This document shows positions 23,817-35,814 of a stretch of 64,000 bases of DNA, in pieces. Both the position numbers and the translations under genes were made by a program. Numbering within the stretch: position 1 is the first letter of the stretch; every line of letters begins with the position of its first letter. The stretch comes from Earliella scabrosa (Eukaryota > Basidiomycota > Agaricomycetes > Polyporales > Polyporaceae). Below the pieces are notes generated by a model. The model saw only the letters and a program-made list of their open reading frames with translations. It was not told the DNA's origin and did not search any database. The stretch covers positions 1,674,001-1,738,000 of the forward strand of contig JABYQQ010000008.1 in assembly GCA_022605405.1 (NCBI GenBank). Reading direction: 5' to 3'.

Positions 23817-24963
23817 TCAACGCGACAACGACAACGAACGACCCCTAACCGCTGACCCAACAAAACTAACGACAGGTTTGGGATGTAACACTGGCCGAAC
23901 AAGAGGGTAACACGAGAAGAACGGCGAGTCGGTAAACAAGGTCATAATAAACACGAGACCGGGGGGTAACAACGGATCACGATGAGAACATCCACGATCA
24001 CAAACACAACTACTCCAAAGCCTCCACACAGTCATATGACCAAAAGGTGCAATCCCATCTCTGCGAACAAAATTGAAGTCTTCAGACAAAGGACGATACA
24101 AACCAATCAGTGACCCCCGATCCCCAAAAAACCGCGCCTGATCCGGACACATGGACAAGTCTCGATAGCACGGCGTGATACCGCGGGGAAGAACGGCTTG
24201 TCCCTGTACGACGTAATCCTCCCACCGCGATGGTTCCACTGCAAAGGTGAAACCGCGAGCGCGCATCACCACGGCGAGCAACCGATCGCGTGTAGTCATG
24301 GACTCCATAAATAACGTGGAGAGAAGGCCGCGACGTTGAAAAGTGAGACGGGGGTATGCGCAACCGAACGTCTGTGCGGTGACGAAATTGACCAGCGCTC
24401 CTGTCCACGACCGACAGATGGGAGCGCACGGGCTCATAGTCGAGGATTCGTAGATGGAGACTGTACGTCTGTCGCTCGTACGAAAGATGGCGTAGCGAGT
24501 GATAGCGCGACGAGTTTGGAAGGATGATGAAGTGAGGGCGATAACTTCCAACGCCAACGGGCGTTCAAGTAGATTGCACGAATACGCGAGATAGTCCAGT
24601 ATGGGTTGAAAGTAACCGTGCGTGACGAATATGTCGAGCGCGTGCTCGCTGAAAGTAGAGTCGCGAAGAATGAATCCTAACGCGAATAATCCACCAATGA
24701 CTCCGTGGCATTCGGTCAGGAGTTGCAGAAAATCTTGACCTGCAGGGAAGAAACTCTCGATGGCGACGACAAGGGTAGATGATAGATGCTGAACGGAAAC
24801 GCCGTAGACGAAATGACAAGTTGCACGCCATCGGATAAGGGTGACGATATCCATACAGCCGCACAATGCACGACACAGACCATCATCGAATCTACATAAC
24901 AATGATTAGCATAGAAAAAGATTCGAACGGAGAACAAACATACATGACTTCAGTCGCCGCCAT
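23817..24963 (-). CDS. F-box-like protein, divergent family, copy 3 (364 aa)
   Basis: Model: a 20-base first exon 24963-24944 and exon 24891-23817, 364 residues. The intron has a GTATGT donor and lies at the same place and phase as in copies 1 and 2. The F-box-like start reads FDDGLCRALCGCMDIVT then LIRWRATCHFVYG. The family blocks are VIGGLFALGFILRD, CAPICRSWTGALVNFV, TFGCAYPRLTFQRRGLLSTL, CPDQARFFGDRGSLIGLY, PFGHMTVWRL and DPLLPPGLVFI. It is the most diverged of the three (QQGRYFGD has become DQARFFGD) but has no stop or frameshift. Confidence 0.75.
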
Positions 24964-24969
24964 AGGAAC

Positions 24970-25600
24970 ACAGTCAACCTACACGTCGGCTATACGGATA
25001 GTAGTGGTACGGAGATACAATAGCTCCAAGAAGTGATGGATGAGGTGCGTACAGCAGAACAGACGACGAGAAAGTCGTGGAGACACAAGAGGAATACGCA
25101 CTATTAAATACCATACATTTTGATACAGTTGTTGGAAACAGTTGATAATCGCGTCATCAAACACATTGCTACTAGATGACCGAAGACCAAATGATACCTC
25201 CATCAATGATGCACTGTATTCAAAACAGTAATCAACCGATGTGCGATATACAGAAACAATTGATACTCAAGCATTAGGTTCAAAACATCATATCAACTTA
25301 GACCCCATATCTGAGAGTATGTTTTCATCATTCCAGCACTACTCTTCAGTACACTCGGAATTACAACTTGAAGAACGTCAATACAACATGAATAACAGAA
25401 CGACAGTACCCACATACGTATCGAGAACATACAAAACCGTTCTCATCTCGACATGACAAGCAAGCACACTCATCGCATTAACAGTAATGTAATCAGTATC
25501 CACTACGAACACAGATAGTACGCGTACAACGACACGCGCGGTCGATACGACACGCACGAAAGCAGAACGACGATCCACACGATTTATATCAATTCGACAC
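24970..25600. other. Intergenic, nothing recognised
   Basis: AT-rich sequence between the F-box-like copy 3 start and the polymerase stop codon. Only short open frames. Confidence 0.5.
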
Positions 25601-25603
25601 CAA

Positions 25604-28600
25604 TCACCATATCTCACCCTCAAAACGATCGAGAACACCATTTATATCGTGGACATCCTTTTGAGCCTTCATTCTCATGTAGAAAATCGGACAATCTCGG
25701 CTTGTACACAGCACATCCTGATGCAACGAGCCTTGACACCTTTGACATTGTACCCACAGTTGCGAGAAGGACGATTGCAACTCGGACGCCTTTGAGACGT
25801 GCCTTTCGTACAGCTCACTCAGTCTTGGCCGACAGCTGTTGCAAACCGCGTCGTCTAAAATATAGCAGTCAACATTGACTTCGAAGACCAGAAGATCAGT
25901 GACATACTCTTTACACCATGGTTCACTCGGAGAGGTGACTTGCACCCAAGGCAAGTCACAGTCTTGACTGCGAAATTCATCATTCCTCCGACGGTAGGCG
26001 TCACAACGCGTATCGAACGGGTGTGATCTCCAGACACTGGAACAATCGGTAAGCTGATTCATCAACTCAATACAACAAAGTCAACATACACAACGAATTC
26101 GCCTTCTTTCCCAGAATCGGTTCGAATATTCGCATCAAGGGATTTGCGAGTTGATTGTTGAGATAATACATGGTGTCGATAGGGATGTTGTTCTGCAATA
26201 CGTAGATGGGGTCTTCAGATCTCTTGTAGGCTGCAGCACCTTTGGGACCCTTGATGATAACATAAGCCACACGATCACCGAGCATCGGAGCGGTGCCTCC
26301 GTCTCGCTGCTTCATCCGTCCAGCAAGTTCGACGTGCGCTTGCTTAGCAGAGTAGTCTGAAGGATTGTCGAGAGTAAGCGGAAGATTTGAGATAAAGATC
26401 CAATCAACACACCGCCTTCCGCTTTCGTAAGAGCTTTCGTGATCACAAGTTGCGACAGATCGATATTGTTGTGCAATAGATCCGATATAACTTGCTTAAC
26501 ATACCTAAGTACACTTCAGCACACCGATGTGCTATACATCGCACGGGATGCTCACTCTTCTGCACCTTTGACGTCCCGGTCAATCAACATCTTGTGCAAA
26601 CACGTCTCGATCACCGTCGACACAAGTCGACAATTGTCTCGCCGGACAGTCTGCGGTCCACGGTAAGTATGATAACACACTTGCACACCTGCAAATTCTA
26701 ACCTCAATTCCTTTTGTGTCCAACTTGTCGTACTTCTCGAGCCGCGTCCAGCATAAGCCAGCATATCTCTTCTTGCTGATAAGCAGGTATGGGAAGTAGA
26801 TCTTCTCGAACTCGAGCTTGATCGGCCTGACGAACTTGCTAGTCACGAAGTCTGCAGCATCACACCCTATTTTCAAAGGGTACGTCAGCTTACATCTTTA
26901 CAAGAATGGGTGATGACAGCAGATCGGACCCACCCAATCGCATAACGGTGGATAAGTCGGACGCGCCGAACCGCACCATAACCAAATCAGTGTCGCCATA
27001 AATTACGGTCGCGTTGTGCTTGTATCCGTTTGCGCGGCAATAACGAGCCTCAACCTCTTGCTTCGTCTTTTCGATCATCTGTCGTCCGTATGACGTAGTA
27101 CTGGACGAAATCGCGAGACATGGCAACTTCCCAACAGTTGCACCAGTGAAACCATACACAGAGTTCGCACTGATCTGCCAGCCTCTCAGCATACACGTCA
27201 ACAGACGATGACCAGATAATCACCTTGAGAGCAAGTTGTCGACCATCGAGCACAGCACGTTTGAACGGATCGGTCTCCTTCTTGAGATCCGCCTTAGCCC
27301 GCTTACGCGCGTTGATGAGATCCTCCAGAATGGTAGGTAAAAGACCTCTCCGTCTCGACGCATTCACAAACAACTCTACGTCGTTTCAGTACTGTGCTTC
27401 AAACAAAATGGCAGAAGGAGGATACCATTATTGGGGGTGCGGACGTAGTCCACGTCCTTAACTAGGCCCAACCGATCTACCGTCGTTTTATCAACCAGTG
27501 TTGTGTAACACAGATTGTGCGCTATCATGATGGATGGATACAGCGAGCTGAAATCTAATGTTGCGATCGGAGCATCGTAAAAACCCTTGTTAGGTTCGAT
27601 GACGGTGGCACCTTCGTACTGTTCATCCGAACCTGTTCACGAGTTTAACAACGAATGGGCTTGATTACAACATCCACGTACCTTCGCCCTCGAGAGCGGG
27701 AACCAAGTAGTTATCATCGTTCGCCTTGCGGAACAGTTGAGACAACACCTTGATCGATTGACCATGCGCCAGGAGGTAGTTGAATGGTACACCAGTGACA
27801 CGCGCCATCTCTGTGTAGTTGATGAAACACATGAGCTTATCCATCAACCGTTGCGGCATATAGGCGCTCTGTAGGGGTAGATCCATGTGATACAACAGTC
27901 ATACGAGCAGAAGAAGGACAGACCTTCAAACAGTACATGGCTAGACGTCTTCGCGACTCCGGAGTGCCGTTTTGTAGCTCCGTAATCACGGAATGATGCA
28001 CGTTTTCCTTCTGCTCTCCCAAGAACTGCGCACAGACTGAGTTGAGCGAATAGCTACGCAACTTGTACTCGCGCTGCATGTATTGAATCACATCGAACTG
28101 AAGTCGACCGTCGAGTGACGTATATTTTGAGTCGCGTTGACCAAAAGCCTTGGAGGAAAAATGTGTGTTCTTCGTTTGAGTTTGCCGATCTGTCACTCTT
28201 TAGCGTAAACCCAACAACACAAACGAACAGACAACATGCACCTGTGATGCGGCCCAGATACAGGAATTCCGTCGCCTTCAACGTCTTTGCACGGTTCAGT
28301 AGATAAGGCAGATCGAAATTCGCAATGTTGTACCCGACGACGATATCAGGATCAACCTGCTGTACGAAATCACGCCATTTCAACAGAAGCTGAGCTTCGT
28401 CTTGGAAGGAGATGACCTGAGCACCGGCGATACGAGCGCACGTTTCAAGGGTGAAGACATTCCGAATAAACGGTTTGCTCTCGCCTGTACAAAACCGATC
28501 AACATATCAGCAGAACAATATCAGCAAGAACAAACCCTGTCGTGTCACGGTGTTTGCAATTTGGATCACTGGATCCATATCAGCTTGGGGAAAAATCCCC

Positions 28601-29921
28601 TTGCGACCAGCACACTCGATGTCGAAGCTCAGTATGCGCAAGGGGGCGATCTTAGACCATTCGCCCTCGGGCGCATGTGATACAAAATGGTTCCACCTAA
28701 CGATAATGTTGGTTCCCGCTCGACCAAATCGCATGAACCACCGTACCGAACGTTCAGTTCAATCTGACAATGCGACCTTTTGTCTTTTTCAGACAGAAGC
28801 GTATACTTGCCACCTGATATTTCGATCCAATTCATGCCAACGACCTGAAAACATTATCGACCAAACATCTTCTACGGAAATGAACGTTCCTACCTTAGTG
28901 TCAATCATGAATCGAAGAGTGTACGTGATGTTGCTCTCAAATGTTGCGACTTTAGCATCGAATAGATTGTTGAACCTGCATTTGCCGCGTTCGAGAAAAT
29001 GTGAAGAAGATCGCAGTCAGACAAAAACGAAAGACCAACATCCAAGCATACTCATCTTTTATTTTGAGCAGACTCCAATGATCATTGACCGTGATCTTGA
29101 TGAACCTATCCCAGTCGTCGCCCTTGTAACCCCATAGACTGCGTTTGTGAACAAGCTCAACATCCCTGACGCAGCTAGTTCCGGCGGCCATCTATTTGAT
29201 GATTGCATGAAGAACACGCGGTGAACAGTTTAACAGGATCTCACGTTAAGATAATTTTTGAACGCTGTTGTGTCATCGCTTCCGAATCCACTTGGAGAAG
29301 CTATGTAGAAATATGGAAGGAAGTCGGTGACATGTGCTAAAACACTATGACCGCTCTACACCAGAGTATGAGACAAGTTCAATGGAGTACAAGAACTTTA
29401 AGGACACACCTCTGTAACACCGTACATTCTCAACGTCAGAGCACCCGTCGGCTGATCCACAGAATCTTCGATGTCTATTTGTTGAAAGACTGAAGGACGT
29501 CATTACCAGTACAACACAGAGTCAACAGCGGACTGACTGATACTGTCCCGTTTCGCGTCGATCGGGGCAAGCATAGAACGCTTCCACGTTTCTGCACGGT
29601 CTTGAACATTTGGAAGACCGTGATAGAGGGAGGTCAAGGATAATGACCGTGTATACGTACCTTCGGCATCGCCGGCCTCATCCTTCAGTCTTGCGACGAT
29701 GTTAGCGAATGATGACTGACTCAGTTGCGAGTTGGATGAAGCGTAGGGGTCAAGCTTGCGCTTCTTGGCGGCCGGTTGCGAATTCGTGTCGAATCTCAGA
29801 TTCGTGTTGCTAGAAAAACATAGGGGTAATAAGAGAGCGATCCATTACAGGAAACGCGATCCACACACCCGCCACGAGATAGAACACTGTCATTCGACAA
29901 CTCTTGATAAGCTGTAGTCAT
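25604..29921 (-). CDS. POL3: DNA polymerase delta catalytic subunit homologue, full length, altered active sites (1075 aa)
   Basis: 21 in-frame GT-AG exons: 29921-29869, 29809-29661, 29591-29538, 29489-29410, 29355-29245, 29191-29052, 28975-28894, 28844-28747, 28696-28536, 28484-28242, 28195-27924, 27868-27682, 27632-27426, 27375-27224, 27174-26934, 26866-26703, 26650-26556, 26504-26413, 26356-26090, 26036-25908, 25854-25604. That is 1075 residues, normal for fungal Pol3. In order: nuclear signal KKRKLD; Exo I FDIE (D281, E283); Exo II NIANFD (D367); motif [11 protein letters not shown] (D570); [11 protein letters not shown]; motif C YGDTD (D724, D726); and both C-terminal Cys clusters (CLGC with CNSC, CQRC with CTSRDC), which bind zinc and an iron-sulfur cluster. 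Two near-invariant positions differ: Ser after YGDTD is Leu727 (codon TTG at 26985-26983), and the Exo III Asp of YCLKD is Ser482. In exon 7 the likely ancestral acceptor is lost and the next AG is used, in frame. Confidence 0.9.
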
Positions 29922-31560
29922 GTTGTGTCGATTACCCGAACAAGCCGCGTATGACAGTCTACGGTGGTCTATGAGGAAGAGGAACAACGTCGAGAGAGCC
30001 ACGCGTCGTGTGCGACTGCAGAGACGCCCGGGATACGCGTTTGGCGTTGTTTGGCGTAGGTCACGACGTCAGATCATGCTTGCCGCCACCGACTTATTCT
30101 CGCGCGCTGTCGCCTCTCACATATCCGCACTGCTATCGGTCCTCCAGCTGCCTGCAAAAAGTCGGAGTGAGTAATTGCATTTATCAGACGAACCATTTAA
30201 ACACAGTTCTGCATGTTCAACTCACTTATTTCTTCATTTCTCCTTCGCCTTCTATCTTCAACCGCACTGCAAGTCGTATCAGTGCCGTCTCTCCTCTCTC
30301 ATCAGCGGACATATGCAGACGGTCGTTTTCCGCAACAATACCAACAATACCTTGGATCTTGTGCTACCAAATCTGCCGAGCAAAGAATTTCCTCTTCCTG
30401 CAACTCAAACTACTGTCGGTTCACGTGCGTGCACCATCACCTGAAGGATAGCTGATCGACTGATCCGGATATTCAACACGTCCGCCGTCACTTGAATTGG
30501 CATTTGACAAACATGAAGGCTCAACTGAACAGCGAAGAGCTAGTACCAAAAGTGCACTTTGCTCAACACGTCAACAGTATGACACGTAATGACACCTCTA
30601 TACCTTCAAAGTCGAGATTGGAAAGCGTCTACAGGTTTTGATGATTCTATATCACAGTCTGCTTGTTTCTCCAACGGCGAATTCAACAAACTCAACACGC
30701 TTGCCGGCTTCACGCGCAAAACACGGACCCTTGCGTAATCTCACATCTTGACGCTACCACTCCGTGCTGCCCCAATCATCTATCGATTGGATCCACTCTC
30801 CAACTTCCACGTAGATCGGCACCTGCAAAGTTACATTACCATCCTCGCACCGTTGACACTCTCACTACAAACGTATCGATGAGGCATCGGAGTTCTCCGC
30901 GGGGCGATCCGAAACCGCGACCTCGCGCCCACAGCGACTTTCAACATCCCCAACAACAACGTCATCTTGTCATTCACGCCCAACAGAACCGTCGTCCTCT
31001 CGTCTCGCTGTACTTTATACTCCCACTTAACAGACGATAAACATCAAGTCACCAGCATCCGCTGTGAAAATTCCTCAATAGTCAGTCGCCCCGACCGCTT
31101 CTCAACCATCCACAGTCGTTCTGACAACACCTCCAACATCAACCGGCCTGCGTCAGCACCCGTACACTGATGCCCGAAACCTTATTTACATCCTACATCA
31201 TCAGCCCACGCTCGAAACGCCTCATTCTCGACCGCAGGCCGGTCTCGAGAACGCCGACCCATCTTACAAGTCACCTCCCTTCGTGACTATGCCTTCCGAT
31301 CTGTGAGGTCGGCAAAAGACGAGGACGGCAATTGCAAGATACACGCACAAGAGTGATGCGCTGTCGATGTAGGATGCGATGACGGTGTCGGACTTAGGAA
31401 ACGTGCGCGCACGCGCATGGTATCGTCTGTTAAACAAGAAAATGGTTGCTCGTATACGACTGCGTACTGTCGTTACATACACACCCCACGTTGTCATCGC
31501 AGCCCCAATATCACGAATTGTATCAAGATTACACAATATTGCGATCACCCCCGTCGAGCG
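29922..31560. other. Pyrimidine-rich stretch, no assigned gene
   Basis: The plus strand has several overlapping open frames (for example 29920-30174 and 30663-31040), Arg-rich or Ser/Pro/His-rich with no domain I recognise. The plus-strand ATG at 29920 overlaps the polymerase start codon in a CATG. A divergent plus-strand gene is possible but I could not build a model. Confidence 0.35.
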
Positions 31561-31818
31561 TCGCGTTACATTTTGGTGGACAGTACGGCTCCCGTTCCGA
31601 CGACACTGAGTAAACGATTGTACTGTAAATTCATCCAGTGAGTAAATGCGGATGCTAACTTAAGTTGAGTGGACCAACTTCTGCCTGTACTTCCACCTTT
31701 CGCAGATGGAGTTCCCGCAGCGCGGACTGCTTCTGAATGAGGATCGACTGCTCGAAGGCCGCCCCACCAATTCTCATCAACACAACGGCAATTCAGAAAA
31801 GTAATCGAAACCACATAC

Positions 31819-33255
31819 CCGAGTCGACTTTGTCCCGAGCTCCGGATAATTTGAGATGCGCCGCATCGGGATCGGCACACGTCCAGTGCTCCGAACTTGA
31901 TCTTCTAACCACAACACGTACTCTTCCAAACCGTCCAGATAGGCCCGCTTCTTCTCGTGCGTGGAGATGCTGTCACTGATAAGACATACCCTTCAGCATG
32001 AGCATCAGTTGAAGAGATAACTCACGCACGGATCGGATACGGCGAACCCGACATTAACGGAAGTGGAACGGAAGTATCTCTTTCGTAGAGAAGGTCCCTT
32101 CGACTGTTTCCTCATCGACACCGCGTTTGTTTTGACGAGCGAGGCATCGACTAAATCAGGCGAGAAAGTGGCACGTACATCACTCTGCATCGAACCTGAT
32201 ACCAGTGACGGAAAGCAGGATAACAGCGTCGGAGAGCGGGACAACAACGGCGGCGAGCGGGATCCCGGCGACGGAGAGCGGGATAAGAGCGATGAGGAGC
32301 TTACAGGAGCCTGTAGACACATCGACAATGTTGTACTGTGAGATGCAGCCGACGAAACAGAACAGAAGTCACATACCATAACTTCGACGGGCGGGGACAA
32401 CGGCGGTGGAGAGCGGGATACCGGCGACGGAGGGCGGGATACCGGCGACGGAGAGCGGGATAAAAGCGACGAAGAGCTTACAGGAACCTGTAGACACATC
32501 GACCATGTTGTACTGTGAGATGCAGCTAACGAAACAGAACAGAAGTCACATACCATAGTATCGGCGAGCGGTGCAGCAGGAGTTGAGGAAGAAAGCCGCT
32601 TCTCGCTGTCTGCCTGTCCACCTGACCGGCAACAAAGGGGCGATGGTGCGAGAACATTGCAACTCGTCGACATGTCCGAGGAAAGCGAGGAGAACTGAGG
32701 CTCGAAATCCACAGAGCTCGGACAGATCGAATCTGTGTGTCGGAAGGCATCAACCGAAGACACATCGGCTCGTGCATCGAGCCAGTCGATGCTGTAGGAC
32801 GAATATTCAATCGAGTTCTGCGATAGATCGTTGTCGCAAGGGTACGACGGCCAACCGGGGAGTAGTCCAGAGCTTGGTTCCCGCTGAATCAGCGAGCCGT
32901 CGCCAACGCCGACGCGCGACCCCGCTTCGACCTGAAGAACCTGGTTGCCTTGTGGATAGGGCCACGAGCAGTCGTCGGCACTGGATAAAATCGGGTCTTC
33001 GCAAGGGAATGAAGATGGATGGCACTGTGGAAAACCACCGCCCTGAAACCCGTGATACGTGGATGTGGGGCTATCTAGAGCGAACGATTCAGACGGGAAC
33101 TTGAACCAATCCGGATCAGGCCATTGATGATATAGTTGTTGTTCTTCTTCTAGGTTACATTCGGCCTGAGAATGGTGTATGGCGAGATACTGGGTTCGAC
33201 GACCAGGACAGTGTGCATGAAACGTAGAGCTCGAAGTATTGGGCGAGAAGACCAC
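31819..33255 (-). CDS. Ser/Pro-rich protein with coiled-coil end, paralogue of the 34.2-35.0 kb gene
   Basis: Readable exons are about 33255-32554 (N-terminus not certain), 32487-32377, 32310-32030 and 31975-31819. The N-terminal two thirds are Ser/Pro/Asp/Tyr-rich and probably disordered. A basic stretch (MRKQSKGPSLRKRYFRS) precedes a helical segment, KKRAYLDGLEEYVLWLEDQV then RSTGRVPIPMRRISNYPELG. That segment aligns with YKASVEAHIDQLHEQLQQSG in the plus-strand gene next door. The basic-then-coil order recalls bZIP-like factors, but the basic part does not fit the bZIP consensus. The last exon near 31.8-31.66 kb is open in two frames, and I could not join the coiled-coil-like one to exon four, so the 3' end is uncertain. 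A duplicated intron-exon unit lies inside the gene (see repeat at 32.2-32.55 kb). Confidence 0.5.
32200..32553 (-). repeat. Two 177-base tandem units, each one intron plus the following exon
   Basis: The 66-base intron at 32553-32488 and the exon after it are repeated as the intron at 32376-32311 and the start of the next exon. Donor (GTATGTGACTTCTG), branch region and acceptor (GTGTCTACAG) are nearly identical. Each exon then begins (G/A)CTCCTGTAAGCTC-like and carries an 18-base sub-repeat encoding SRSPSP-type motifs. The period is 177 bases (59 codons) and both introns are a multiple of three without stops, so retaining either leaves the frame open. Confidence 0.8.
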
Positions 33256-33828
33256 CGCAGATGGAAGCTCAGATTCCTGAAGAGTGCCCGTAGATCCACA
33301 ATCATGTCAGAGGACGCGCGGAATGCACGACAGACAGGACTAACCGAAGTGCCCAACGATGACGCATACAGCAGCGGGGACGACGATAGTTCAACTGCAG
33401 CAGGCATCGCTGCAGCGAAGCGAGAGCTGAAAGAAAACAGATAGAAGAGCACCGACGTGACCAAGACACCGTCTTTTAACTGAGCAGTGGAGAGTCTGAC
33501 GTGAATGCAGCATACATGCACACTGATCCACTTGCAAGTTACATCGCACAACAACAACGCAAAATTTGTAACAACGGCAATGCGCGGAGGTGATGTCAGC
33601 AACTGTGGTAAGCGTCACGCAAGCGCCCTCGCGACCCTGCGGAACTATGACGGCGTCGGACATGGGATACGCCGACGCCACTCTCCCTACACAAGCCGAA
33701 TTTGTTCGCCTTCGCCCACAAACTTTACTAGTGATCAGATACACAGTAGCTGCGCACAACGTTGCCACCGTCAGACGCAAGACATCTCATCCCCATGTTA
33801 ATCCACATAGGACCAGAACGCATGCCGC

Positions 33829-33879
33829 CCATCGCACCGCAGCCATCGCACCGTAGCCATCGCACCGCAGCCATCACAA
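33829..33879 (+). repeat. 14-base tandem repeat, about 3.5 copies
   Basis: Units of CCATCGCACCGCAG with one base changed in the second unit. It lies between the two coiled-coil genes. Confidence 0.8.
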
Positions 33880-34244
33880 TATCGAAGGACGGACCAACGG
33901 AGCTGTCATCGAAGGCCTTCAAAATGTACACTCCAATGCCGCATCCTCAAAAGCAGGCTTCCTTCCCCCTTCCAGACACTTCGGAAAGACGCAGCAGGCA
34001 ATCCCGAGTCAGAGCGTGGCCGCCGCGAGCACGGAGAATGGAACCGTGGGACAAAGCCGAAGAGCGCCCGCCACAGTCACTGTCTGAAGCGCCGTTGCAA
34101 ATCCCACACGCGATCCCGTCTTACCATCACTACTGGTAAGCACCAGACCGCTCCGAACCCCCACCGACATTTCAAAGTTCACTGCACCTCCATAAGCTAG
34201 ACAGCACACACACATAACTCACGAAGCCGCGCAACACCGTTACA

Positions 34245-34997
34245 ATGCCCCGCACGCCATCGCCTCCCGCTCGTCCGCCTTCAGCGGTGGGCAATGCCCA
34301 TCGCAACTTATCTGACGAGGATCGCAACAACCACGACCAGAAGAATCAAGCGCCAGTTCAGTCAAAAAATGAGCCAGCACAGAGGAAGGGAAGACAACGA
34401 GGACAACTTCGCACAACGCAACCGAAGAAGCCCTACGTCCGTGTTAATTCACGCCGAGGAGACACAGAGAGACGACGGAAGATGTGGAATCACGCCCTCG
34501 AGAAGCGTATATTCACATCCGATGAGCTGTACGAGAACACGTTCTATTTCACCGCACCTGCCTCGATCACTGACTTGCCTGTCGTCAGACTGAACATGAC
34601 CGCGCCTGCTCGACGAACGATCTACAAAGCTAGTGTTGAAGCACACATCGACCAATTGCACGAGCAGTTACAGCAGAGCGGCATTTCACCCGTTTGTCTG
34701 AACACCCTCGAAGCCTACCAAGGGCTGAACTCCAAACTGGCTAGAGTGAGTGTCGATGTCGAACAGCATCGAGCACGACTCAAGGCACCTAAGAGCATGA
34801 TAGCAGGACTTCAACACGACATCGCGAATGTGCGCTTCGAAATTCTCCAACTGGACCAACAGGTGAGTCACACAACCCTTTCGCATTAAGCAGGTCGTCC
34901 ATGACTGGAACAGATCGCCACTCTGACCGCCATTCTGACGAAGCGCCGCACGAACGCGACTTCATCCGACACTATGGGTCAAACGATCGTTTCGTGA
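34245..34997 (+). CDS. Basic coiled-coil protein (233 aa)
   Basis: Model: exons 34245-34862 and 34914-34997 (intron GTGAGT...AACAG), 233 residues. The first 75 residues are disordered and rich in Pro, Asn, Gln, Arg and Lys. Residues about 120-233 are helical: YKASVEAHIDQLHEQLQQSG, then LEAYQGLNSKLARVSVDVEQ, then a Leu/Ile heptad region ending LDQQIATLTAILTKRR. A shorter version of the same segment occurs in the minus-strand gene at 31.8-33.3 kb, so the two are diverged copies transcribed away from each other. The function is unknown; dimerisation through the coil is likely. Exon-like sequence upstream (about 33.86-34.14 kb, ending at a GTAAGC donor) might belong to a longer 5' end. Confidence 0.6.
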
Positions 34998-34999
34998 CG

Positions 35000-35814
35000 G
35001 ACAGGAATGTGAAGACTAGATACCGGTAGGACGCCTACATCAAACAATGAATGTTGAAACGTAGCATGTATGTCAAAAAAGAATCATTCTACAGTACCGG
35101 GGCAGCGCCCGAAACAACAACCCATCAACGTAGTTGTCTGATACGATATGCACGGCGAATGATCTGTTGGACTGATTTACTTGCGACTGCCAACGTCGCC
35201 GACAATAACCGGCGAATTGTGTCCTTTCGTAAAAAGTGCCGACGCACCAGCGCAGCAATAATAGTCGACCGGCGGACGACGAAAGCTCCAACAGCGCGGC
35301 AATGTCATGCAACAGTCTTGGAACGGGACGCTGTGCTTTACGCGAAGGGGATGCGGACGTTGCCTGGTGAAACACTCATAGTAATGCTCGGGACCGTTCG
35401 AGCATCGATATAGAAGTGAAACAGAACGCAAAACGATCACCGATCAAGCGAGCAACCCGGACAAAGCGCACAGTGCAGACGGAGACGAACTCCAAGATAC
35501 AGCACTTCGCAGGGAAGAGCTCAGCATATTTGCGAGTCTCAGTTCTCGATTGAAGTAAGGCAGCGCACATTGAGATATTCGCACACTCGCTCGCACAGAA
35601 GTAAAGAGCAGACCGAAATTCTGAAAAGTAACTCGTGATGTTCAGAGCGATCACGTCCTCGCAAGCGACAATTTGATACTCAAAGAATTGTGATTGTATT
35701 AAACGATACTTTTGTCTCGTCCAGTGAAGTCCGACCCGCAGACAACTACAACAGCAGAGAACAGCCAAGATCGAAATGAAATCATATGGGACGGAGTACA
35801 CATACTAACCGAAA
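35000..35814. other. No recognisable gene
   Basis: Overlapping short frames on both strands without a domain or splice support. Confidence 0.45.

Noticed and set aside
28451..29137. 228-codon plus-strand open frame
   Set aside because: It is antisense to exons of the Pol delta homologue, which has full domain and splice support.
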